Shown: positions 56,494 to 64,000 of the stretch, piece after piece
How positions within the stretch are numbered: the stretch's first letter is position 1
Layout of the letters: each line of letters begins with the position of its first letter
Origin: Cyclaneusma minus
Taxonomy: Eukaryota; Ascomycota; Leotiomycetes; Marthamycetales; Marthamycetaceae
NCBI GenBank assembly: GCA_037179335.1
Contig: JAKZHN010000048.1
Coordinates: 1 to 64,000, forward strand
DNA length: 64,000 nt
Direction: 5' to 3'
Translations under genes and position numbers: made by a program
The notes under the pieces: model-generated
Seen by the model: the letters and a program-made list of their open reading frames with translations, nothing else
Database searches by the model: none
Told to the model about the DNA's origin: nothing

Positions 56494-57514
56494 GGTGAAG
56501 ATGGCGCAGCACAGGCTGTTCGCGTTGAGCCTGTTTGTGAGGCTGCGCTGGACAGGCGCGTAAATTCTTGCAGATACGACGATGTGAGTTGAACGGATTG
56601 GAATTCGAAGAGCAATGGAGATGATGTCCGTCCTGGATGCCACGATGCTTGGCGTGGTGGCTGAGGGTGGCCAGTGGGTAATCCCGGCTTGGCGAGGCTG
56701 AAGAAATAAGCGCTAGCTCTTCACATGCTCTGTGGTCTCGTGCTTCAAATGTCTTCAATTTTGTGCGCAAAAGGGGGGGAAAGGGGCGAGTTTTGGGTTC
56801 ATTTGAGCAATTATTGTAGCAAAATCATCGTTGTTAGGAGCTCTTGACGTATTTTAAAGCTATTTGAATTAGGGAGAAAATGATTTATGAGAAGCACTCC
56901 AGGCCCTGGGAGTTGAAGATCGGATTATTTTGGTTCGTAGATTATTGAAGAAACAGCAGCGCCGCTGAGACAAACAAAACCTATTATCACTGACCGTTTG
57001 CTGGTTTCTTCAACCTCTTCTCGCCTGCCATCAGCTATCACAGCCTAATATCTCTCAACCTCACACTGAAAGTCAATCAGCGATGAAGGCTGGGAGCGAC
57101 CAGGATGATGCGGCCTGTGCGGATATGACGGGCTGAGAGAGCTCTTCACGCCGACGACGCAGGGCATCATCGTCACCGCCACCAAACACCTGCAGCGAAG
57201 GTGACTACTACCTACATGACTGGCACATCTGCCTCTCGCGACCTGTTCATTGTCATTTCACGCTGTCTTTTGATGCGCTGCTGTCTCTTGCTTCACCATC
57301 ACAACACTCACTCAATGCTGATATCGGTCGACATCATGACCTGCTGCTAACCCCATCGAGCGACCCAGGCGCCCCTAAACTACAAGCCAGGCCTACACTA
57401 CCAGACTCCCCACTTCGCAACACTCCCTGAACGTCCTTGCATAAGCTCTCCTGCAATTCTGCTCCACGAAGTACGAATCACGGCTCTCAAAAGCCCTCTC
57501 CACCCACAGCCAGC
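56494..57514. other. divergent intergenic region, tfb5 and membrane-protein gene
   Basis: About 1 kb with no conserved frame. The 57,290-57,510 stretch is C/T-rich, as in many fungal 5' leaders. Confidence 0.45.
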
Positions 57515-58246
57515 ATGTCAACCTTCTCCAATCCACCACTTCGGTCCTGGCCAGCAGCCTCGACCTTTTCCCTACTCCTTACCTTCGCCCTGTCCATACC
57601 CCCAACCTCCGCCCAATTCCTCGATCCCGCCGATCACTCTTCCACCGACCCTGACGACCCAACCGCAACCGACTCCGCAGACGATCCCCAATCCACCACC
57701 CACGATGACGAAAGCTCCGGCACCACCGTCTTCAGCTACTACTTCCTCATCATCGTGGCCGCGCTCGTCGTCCTCGGCCTCTCCATGCTGCTCATGATGC
57801 GCCATCGCCGACGAAAACGCGCTGCCCGCGATCTTGAGAATGGCACACAGGCACTGGCCACCGACCTTGCCGCCAATGGCCAGCCCCCAGGAAGCAACGG
57901 CCGCGCAGCTGCTGGTCTGGGTGGCTACAATCGAAGAGTGGAGAGTGCCGAGGAGGGAGTGGTGAGGCACGAGGAGGGATTGGATGCAGACGGGGAAGCA
58001 CCGCCGCCTTATACGCCGGGTGGAAAACCACCTAGTATTTCGAATCTTTCGATTAGGAGTGTGGGTGACAGTCACGGAAGTGGATCTCAACATCGCTCAT
58101 CGCATGTTGAGGGTACGCCGGGGGTTTATGAATTACAATCTATGAATCATGAGGTGACGGGTCTTCCTCCGCACTACGACGAGGCGGCGGGCAATGGTTC
58201 TCAGGCGTCTGTTGCGAGACCGGCTGCGGCTCATATACCGCCATGA
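57515..58246 (+). CDS. single-pass type I membrane protein with PPxY motifs
   Basis: A single exon codes for 243 aa from the ATG at 57,515; an earlier in-frame ATG at 57,437 would place 26 polar residues before the signal peptide. Residues 1-33 form the signal peptide (hydrophobic FSLLLTFALSIPP, cleavage near TSA). Residues 34-72 are an Asp/Ser/Thr-rich, highly acidic ectodomain, 73-95 the membrane span (FSYYFLIIVAALVVLGLSML) and 96-104 a basic stop-transfer RHRRRKRAA. The cytoplasmic tail carries a PPPYTPGG motif near 163-170 and LPPHY near 216, both PPxY-type ligands for WW domains of Rsp5/Nedd4 ubiquitin ligases. The layout resembles fungal Rcr- or Wsc-like tail adaptors, but no extracellular domain is recognisable. 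Function unknown; sorting or ubiquitin recruitment is an inference. Confidence 0.8.
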   Translation: MSTFSNPPLRSWPAASTFSLLLTFALSIPPTSAQFLDPADHSSTDPDDPTATDSADDPQSTTHDDESSGTTVFSYYFLIIVAALVVLGLSMLLMMRHRRRKRAARDLENGTQALATDLAANGQPPGSNGRAAAGLGGYNRRVESAEEGVVRHEEGLDADGEAPPPYTPGGKPPSISNLSIRSVGDSHGSGSQHRSSHVEGTPGVYELQSMNHEVTGLPPHYDEAAGNGSQASVARPAAAHIPP

Positions 58247-58702
58247 TCGTGGGACATGAGGAGGACTGGCTGTTTTCGTTGAGAAGAATATTTGAAAGAG
58301 GGCCGGCTGGGTCAGCTGTGTGCCCCCTACAAGCTATTGGGGACTCAGACGCAGCTCTGATGAAGACACTGGGCGTTAGAGAGGGTTACATGTATTGAAC
58401 ATCCACTTTCGGCGGCGGCTTGCGAAAACAGAGTATCCTAGGGTGGTCAGAGATCTGCCCGCGGATCTCTGCCACATCACCTTACTCCTTTCCTTTGCGC
58501 GTCATCTCGCGGTTATCAAAACCGATTTGTCAGAAGAAAAAGAAGAGCTACATAAAAGCGTCTTCTATATTGGCCCTCGCCGTAATATGGGTTAGGAAAA
58601 TTGCATTAGCAAGGCGCAGCAGGCTCTATGAATGGAAATGTTGAAGACGCCGTTCTCATCTCTTCCCCGTCTCCGGCGTCCCACCAGGGCATCCCTCAAG
58701 TC
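58247..58702. other. convergent 3' intergenic region
   Basis: 3' ends of the membrane-protein and aldo/keto reductase genes. The short plus-strand open segments at 58,395-58,644 carry no recognisable feature. Confidence 0.5.
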
Positions 58703-60020
58703 TCAACCAAATCTGCGAATCATAGGCTCCGGCTTGTTCCCCAAAATCCCATCAATCTCCGCCATCACCTCATCCGTCAGCTTCTCCTTCGCCTCCAAGG
58801 CCTTCATACTCTCATAAATCTGCTCCGGCCGACTCGCCCCTGTAATCGCCGAGCTAACCCTCGGATTCCGCAACACCCACGCCATCGCCATCGTCGCCTG
58901 ACTTACCCCCAGTTTATCCGCCACCGGCTTCAATTTCTTCACCGTTTCAAACTTCGCCAGCCAATCCTCATCACCTAGCTTCTTCTTCACGCCTTCTACA
59001 AACTTGTCCTTCGACGCACCTAAGCGAGAATCTTCCGGGATACCGTCGTTGTATTTCCCAGTCAGGACGCCGAATTTCAGGGGCGAGAAGGTGGTGAGTC
59101 CGAGATCGTATTCTTCGTACAGGCCGAGGAATTCTTTTTCGACTTTAGTGCGGTCGAGCATGTTGTATTGGGGCTGTTCCATGACGGGGCCGATCAGGTT
59201 GAGCTTGTCGGCGTAGCGCCAGGCGGTGGCGATTTCGTCGGCGTTCCATTCGGATGTGCCCCAGTAGAAGGCTTTGCCGGTGTTGATGATGTGGTTGAAT
59301 GCTCGCACGGTTTCGACGATGGGTGTGTTGCGGTCGGGGCGGTGGGCGTAGATGAGATCTACGTAGGGGAGGCCGAGACGTTCTAGGGAGGCGTCGACGC
59401 CTTCGATGATGTGTTTGCGGGACAGGCCGACGTTGTTGACGGGGTTGGTGCCGTTGGCGGCGCCCCAGTTGATCTGTGGGTGGAGTGGGTGTTAGATGAG
59501 GGGATGTGGAAGGGGATGACTGAGATCGAAGAAGAGCGAGGGGAAGGTGAGGAGGGGAAGGCGAATGGAGAGGAAACATGAAGGTGAGAGATGTGACGGT
59601 AATTCTTCACGGATGAAGAAATGATCTTTGTGGAGACGGGATTTTTGTGAGAGCAACAAACACACTTTGGTAGAAATGACCAGATCGTTGCGCTTCCAGC
59701 CGAATTTCTTGATCGCTTCTCCCATCACTCGCTCGCTCTCGCCACCAGCATAGCCTTCGGCACAGTCAAAGAAGTTGATGCCACAATCATAGGCTGCTTT
59801 CATGCAGGCAAAGGTGTTTTCTGTCCACGAGGTAAGCTTGAATTGCGGGAACTGGAATATGGAGTGATTTGTGGGAGTTGATTATTGGGGAGCTTCACGA
59901 ACCATTCTCGACGTGTCCGCCATAGGTGAGCCAGCCGCCGAGTGAGATGGCAGAGACTTGGAGGCCAGAGTTGCCTAGGAAGCGGTACTCCATCTTCGGG
60001 GTGCCTTCTGGTGGTGCCAT
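58703..60020 (-). CDS. aldo/keto reductase, potassium-channel beta-subunit-like
   Basis: Three exons, 60,020-59,903, 59,820-59,666 and 59,473-58,703, with introns of 82 and 192 bp (donors GTTCGT and GTGTGT), code for 347 aa. Start MAPPEGTPKMEYRFLGNSGL. The AKR catalytic tetrad is complete: D58 (FDCAEGY), Y63, K91 (ISTK) and H135 (YAHRPD). The cofactor side is also present: NNVGLSRKHI (104-113), GTSEWNADEI, QPQYNML and the AITGASRPEQI (nicotinamide-nucleotide phosphate-binding) loop near the C-terminus. The set of motifs is that of the AKR6/KCNAB-type branch common in fungi. It should reduce aldehydes or ketones with NADPH in the cytosol; the natural substrate is unknown. Both splice junctions restore conserved residues (VENENTF and STKINWGAANG). 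Confidence 0.92.
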
Positions 60021-60990
60021 TGTGCTTGATGATGGTGAGTTTGCTGTCTGAGAGCTTGTGGTGGTGAGGTCAAGTTTGGGATGAGAGCTGTAGGAGAATT
60101 ATGAAAGTTCTCTGAAAGTTCTTGGTGTGGTGAAGCTCTGGCAAGTTCGGGAGCAGGGAGGAGCTATATAGATAGTAGAGTTCGGGAGAACATTGCTACA
60201 TGTACAGATAGAGCTTGCCGCATACAACCTCGGAGCAACGATGACCGCGGATAGCGAATCGGGAAAAGTGTAATTTATTTGTAATATGGACCTGCCACTA
60301 CCCTGTCTTTTCTCTTGTTACTTGCCAATTCGGTTGCTTGTGCTGCGTTGTGGGATGGGAGAATTCCCGGGGAAGGAGGGGTAGCTCCGGATCCCTGTCA
60401 GCCACCCCACGCGCTCCAAGGTCTCTAAATGTAGATCCCGAGGGGTCGGAATGTTGTACAAGTCGTTGAACAGTTCGAAATGAAGCTGTCAAGTGCAGGT
60501 TGCGTTTTCAAGTTGAATTGAAGTATGTATTCAAGATTATTGTGATATGGAAGTTTGGAACGTTTAAACATAGTCGACACGAAAAGCTGATTGCCTTTGT
60601 AGGTCAGGTAGAGATCTACCATCAGAGTGAGTAGTGATGGAGTTTGGTTAGGAGTTTCTGAATAATACCTTAAACTATACGGTTTACTCGGAATCAGAAC
60701 CTCGTTCTGTTATACGTACAGAACTTCGAAAACAATCATACAGGGGATAGCATTAGACATTAAAGACCTGGATGTAATGGATGTTGGTACTTCTGGTTCA
60801 CTACAATCCTAGGAGCTAGATTCCTAGTCCTGATATCCATTGTTCACTGTGCATTTGCTTAATTTTGAAAATCAAAACAATGTGAGTGGGTTGAGCTTCG
60901 TATTTGAAAAGTAAGAATTCCTCCATAGCTAGACAATCCAAATCAGCTACCCATAAAGTTTCAAGATACCGCCCAAGAACAAAAAGAAAA
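60021..60990. other. intergenic, nothing assigned
   Basis: Reductase promoter side plus unique DNA. Open segments at 60,298-60,492 and 60,425-60,622 (minus) lack motifs or signals. Confidence 0.45.
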
Positions 60991-60999
60991 GCACAAGAC

Positions 61000-61195
61000 T
61001 TACCAGAGAAGACTTACCAGACAAGAGCCTCCCAAACGAGATCCTCCCAAAGAAGAGCCTCCCAGACAAGAGCCCCCAGACAAGAGCCTCCCAAACAAGA
61101 GCCTCCTAGACAAAAACCTCCCAGACAAGAGCCTCCTAGACAAGAGCCTCCCAGACAAAAACCTCCCAGACAAAAACCTCCCACAACGCCCTCCC
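61000..61195. repeat. 15-bp minisatellite downstream of the minus-strand paralog
   Basis: About 12 tandem copies of a 15-mer, cagacaagagcctcc on the plus strand (variants aaacct, gagatc), begin with agacttaccag. On the minus strand this is gtctgggaggctctt. The single ancestral-looking unit tgtctgggaggtcttttctt, followed by gtaagtcttg, is found once at the matching place after the paralog (62,940-62,975). Translated, the array gives PPRQE/PPRQK repeats in a plus-strand open segment (60,904-61,383) that I do not accept as a gene. Confidence 0.9.
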
Positions 61196-61229
61196 TCCCC
61201 TCCTCCCCTCACCCCCTCATCCCAACCCC

Positions 61230-61616
61230 TCACTCCCTCCCCCTCATCCACCTCTCCCTCTCAATCTCATCCTCAACAATCAACAGCCCCGCACGATGCT
61301 GTTCCTTCTCATGCCAAAAGCCCCACGTTTCCCAAATAGCACAGACCTGCTGTGCCATCGGAAGCAGTTCTTCCAGCACTTGAATTCTCGCTTCGCACGC
61401 TTGCGTATCGTCCGGCCATTGCAGGCAGTCGCGACGTATGAGTATTGAGATGAGAATATCGAGGGAAACGGCCTTGGGACGCCAGGCCAACGTGTCGACG
61501 AGGAGACGTTCGGGGTTGAGAGGCCAGGGGGTGCGAAGGAGGGTGGCGATGTTGTTGAGGATGCGGCGGGCGCCTGTGAGGGCGAGTGTTAGCTCGGGGT
61601 TTTGCGAGGAAGCCAT
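61230..61616 (-). CDS. small conserved-looking protein, paralog A
   Basis: Single exon, 128 aa, starting MASSQNPELTLALTGARRIL. No signal peptide or membrane span. It shares a plan with paralog B at 62,467-62,913: a start MAS, a mostly helical N-terminal part with a P/R-rich WPLNPERLL (in B WPNPRKRF), a middle I-L-I-x-x-L, then LQWPDDTQACEARIQVLEEL (in B FGWPDGAHTCAVRIQILQDV), CAIWETWGFWHE (CGIWGKWGLETE) and a final VEDEIERERWMRG (GDEIERERALQRG). Conservation of codon frame with clear amino-acid divergence argues that both are real genes. Family and function not recognised; likely a lineage-specific cytosolic protein. The two genes lie head to head 850 bp apart. Confidence 0.65.
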   Translation of the reverse strand: MASSQNPELTLALTGARRILNNIATLLRTPWPLNPERLLVDTLAWRPKAVSLDILISILIRRDCLQWPDDTQACEARIQVLEELLPMAQQVCAIWETWGFWHEKEQHRAGLLIVEDEIERERWMRGRE

Positions 61617-62466
61617 GACTGCTGTTGACTGCGGTTGAGCTGAGTTAGTGGGGGATGGGATTTTGGACTTGGGTTGAATCGACGGAAAGAACTGGTCTTG
61701 GGCGAGGACTTTGGGGCTTATTCCAAAGGCTTGTGGACAGGTGAGGAAAGAATTTTGAACTTGATAACAAGAGGGTCTTATATACTAGGGGAAGCTCTGT
61801 GTTGAGGCGATTGTTCAAGATGGGGGCTGGAATGATTTCGGTGAGTTCACCCTGTTCCGTTCTTGTTACCGGTTGTACTTTGCTGCAGGGCAAAATGCTG
61901 AACTCCGTCTCTTTTTTTATCAAAGTCTTCATGTGATGCCGTCGAGACGGATGGTCTCTGACTCGGGGTTTAACGAGCAGAGTACGAGTGAATAGTCTGG
62001 AAAGTCGATATTAGGGAGCCTGCATGTTATTGAGGATTTCTCGCCCAGCTTGGGATTTGTTTTCCACATGATGTTCAGCCTTGATCGAAAATCTGCAGCT
62101 TGTCAGGATCCGAGACCATCTGCAACTTCTCTACAAAGACATAGTATTCAGGAACAATCCACGAACACCTAGGCAGCCTAGGCTCTTTGTTTCATGGTTG
62201 TCAAATACACCGCGGTGAACAACCCGTGAACAAGGTCTTCCCACAGTTACTATCCAACCGACCAACCTACCTACTGAATAACATTATGGCTCTCCAAGCC
62301 TCTTACTATAGAAAGAAGTTCGAAGTTCATCCCTTTTCTTACCTTCCTCACTAGCCTGACTGAGTCTGACAAGTGCTAGCATCAGACTGTCACTTCTCAG
62401 ACAACTCAAACTCACTATTTCCCCCCCCCCCCAAACCAAAACCCAACTACTAACCCCTCAGAAACC
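61617..62466. promoter_or_regulatory. divergent promoter between paralogs
   Basis: 850 bp with start codons at both ends facing outward. An inverted TATA-like tatataa (about 61,778-61,784) lies 160 bp before paralog A. The B side ends in a poly-C run (62,421-62,432) and a CAA/ACC-rich leader directly before ATG. Open segments inside (for example 61,645-61,932, minus) have no support. Confidence 0.5.
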
Positions 62467-62913
62467 ATGGCTTCCCCACCCACAGCACCAGAATTCCCCA
62501 ACGCCCCCCTCGACCGCGCCATCGTAGCCTCCCGAGCCGCCCTCTCAGAACTCGAGCGTCTCTTCGAATCCTCCTGGCCCAACCCTCGCAAACGTTTCGG
62601 CAAGCCCCACCATCCCGACGCCTGGCGTGACAAAGCCAACCGAATCGACGAGCTGATTGAGCAACTTCTCAACTCTGAGACATTTGGTTGGCCGGATGGT
62701 GCTCACACTTGCGCTGTGCGCATCCAGATCTTGCAAGACGTTGACATGTTCGCGCCACGAGCTTGCGGGATTTGGGGGAAGTGGGGCTTGGAGACGGAGG
62801 CGAGGGGGCATTGGGGTCAAGCTAGGATGGTGGGGGATGAGATTGAGAGGGAGAGGGCGTTGCAGAGGGGAGAGGTGAGGGGGGAATGGGGACGGTTTGG
62901 GACGAGGGGGTGA
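62467..62913 (+). CDS. small conserved-looking protein, paralog B
   Basis: Single exon, 148 aa, starting MASPPTAPEFPNAPLDRAIV; the ATG sits in aaaccATGGc, a good fungal start context. Features shared with paralog A are the WP-x-x-R segment, WPD..C..RIQ-L, the C[AG]IW-x-x-WG motif and DEIERER. B has about 16 extra residues in the N-terminal half (PRKRFGKPHHPDAWRDKA) and a longer Gly/Arg-rich tail (EVRGEWGRFGTRG). No signal peptide or membrane span. Homology with A continues past the stop into the 3' flank (to about 62,980), so the duplication included downstream DNA. Confidence 0.65.
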   Translation: MASPPTAPEFPNAPLDRAIVASRAALSELERLFESSWPNPRKRFGKPHHPDAWRDKANRIDELIEQLLNSETFGWPDGAHTCAVRIQILQDVDMFAPRACGIWGKWGLETEARGHWGQARMVGDEIERERALQRGEVRGEWGRFGTRG

Positions 62914-62980
62914 GAGGGAAAGGATGGAGGTTGTGAGACGGTTTTGTCTGGGAGGTCTTTTCTTGTAAGTCTTGTTTTCT

Positions 62981-64000
62981 CGGTTTGGGTTGAATAAGAA
63001 GTGACAGTATTCTGAACACAATGATGAAGCACTGACAATATAACATGAACTGATGAACGATGATACAGACTAGATGTAGGAGGCAGACACAAGGAGATCT
63101 TGCTAAAATGTAAGCTCTGTCTTGGAAATGACAGAGTTTCTGTGGCCTCTACCCCAATAGCCAACCAGTAAAATTCCCAGCATCGACAGGTAGCTCTAGA
63201 GCTCAGCATTGCAACTTCCATCCAAGAGGATAGATGGAAAGCAGCGGGTGAGAAGACCAATGGGCCAGTAAATCAACACTGACAGGTCAAGTAGACAATG
63301 TCGGTACAAAAGTGTATCGGCAGAGAGAATCCTGAATCAACAGGAAGTGAGAATCGCGACGATAAACCTCTCCTAGACGATTAAATTATGCCGTGACAGA
63401 CGTAAAGTTGTTCGAGGTGCTTCTCTCAATTCGAAAGGTAGTAATGGAAACGAAGACTGACAAATGGGATATCGGTAACACCGTAACTTAATCCACGAAA
63501 CATAACCTGTTCCTAGGGGAATTTCTCAAGACTTACAAAGTTGGAGCAACGGCGGAGCTGTGCGCACTCTATCGCCTCGAAGGCTCAAAGCAGCCTTTTG
63601 GTCTTTGGAAAGCGTCGACTCGGCTGCCACCGAATTCCACCCACGACACGACCTTTCAGCTCCGACGACATCCTTTGGCAGCGCAGCGAAAACCTCGCAC
63701 TGCCAATCCATTCCTGCGCCGAGAGAGCCCACGGCTTTCGTAGGGATCGATTCACGTCAGCTGCAAGGTACGCTGTACGTCGTCGGCCTCGCCATCTATC
63801 TGCGACGCCTGGGCAGTGGTCACGAAGATCGGAGTCGACTTCACCTGCATCAATCACAAGGCGTGATCGCCGAGGGTAGGCATTTTTCCAAATTTGTCGT
63901 CATCAGAGGCTCTTCTCTTGCCTCATTTCATTCCTTGTGGTTCCACAAAACGGTCCCTGATCTCTGCGCCCTGCTGCTGAGCCGCTGTCTGCGGGAGATG
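62981..64000. other. right end of window, no gene assigned
   Basis: Unique DNA with overlapping open segments on both strands between 63,526 and 63,879, none with a recognisable motif. A gene start or exon belonging to a neighbour beyond 64,000 cannot be excluded. Confidence 0.4.

Noticed and set aside
60904..61383. Open segment with PPRQE/PPRQK repeats resembling a Pro-rich structural protein
   Set aside because: The repeats are the 15-bp minisatellite downstream of paralog A, antisense to it, and the segment overlaps paralog A's 3' end.
63526..63879. Overlapping 68-112-codon open segments near the right end
   Set aside because: Three frames on two strands are open at once with no motif, as expected of GC-rich chance sequence; a neighbouring gene beyond the window cannot be judged from here.

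Overview
The window looks like a filamentous ascomycete (Pezizomycotina) chromosome segment made of two very different compartments. Short introns of about 60-190 bp with GTRNGT-type donors, an ORMDL gene, a five-knuckle Air-type protein, Tfb5 and a DUF427 gene support this. The exact class cannot be fixed by eye; the extremely AT-rich, RIP-like blocks would suit a dothideomycete.

Positions 1 to about 43,330 form an AT-rich graveyard of decayed transposons with no intact gene. Its layers can be read from repeats, terminal structures and frame-broken motifs. They are: a minus-strand LINE (1,781-7,204); a Ty3/gypsy element (7,205-23,860) interrupted by a tRNA-like-bearing unit (9,564-10,419) and by a second, plus-strand LINE (about 13,075-22,230); a long-inverted-repeat element (24,895-28,190) that received a second tRNA-bearing unit (25,844-26,923) and a 539-bp MITE (27,270-27,808); a DNA element with GC-rich 60-bp inverted ends (28,638-33,414) carrying a nested Ty1/copia element (30,178-33,120); a 3.2-kb TIR element related to the MITE (33,822-37,036); and a 5'-incomplete second gypsy copy (37,045-43,515) whose GC-rich 3' LTR marks the edge of the block.

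From 43,880 to about 46,700 there is no recognisable gene. Five tandem units of 535-590 bp each carry a GTCACRTGAC-like box with a TATA box downstream; four also have an inverted TATA box upstream. The array looks like a row of bidirectional promoters.

From 47,248 onward the DNA is gene-bearing: a GPI-anchored protein with a duplicated six-cysteine module (minus), ORMDL sphingolipid regulator (minus), Air1/2-like TRAMP zinc-knuckle protein (plus), a two-repeat DUF427 protein (minus), TFIIH subunit Tfb5 (minus), a single-pass membrane protein with PPxY motifs (plus), an aldo/keto reductase (minus), and two diverging paralogous small proteins (61,230-61,616 minus; 62,467-62,913 plus), one followed by an expanded 15-bp minisatellite. 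These are mostly ordinary unlinked fungal genes; no biosynthetic cluster is visible. The last kilobase holds nothing I can assign.
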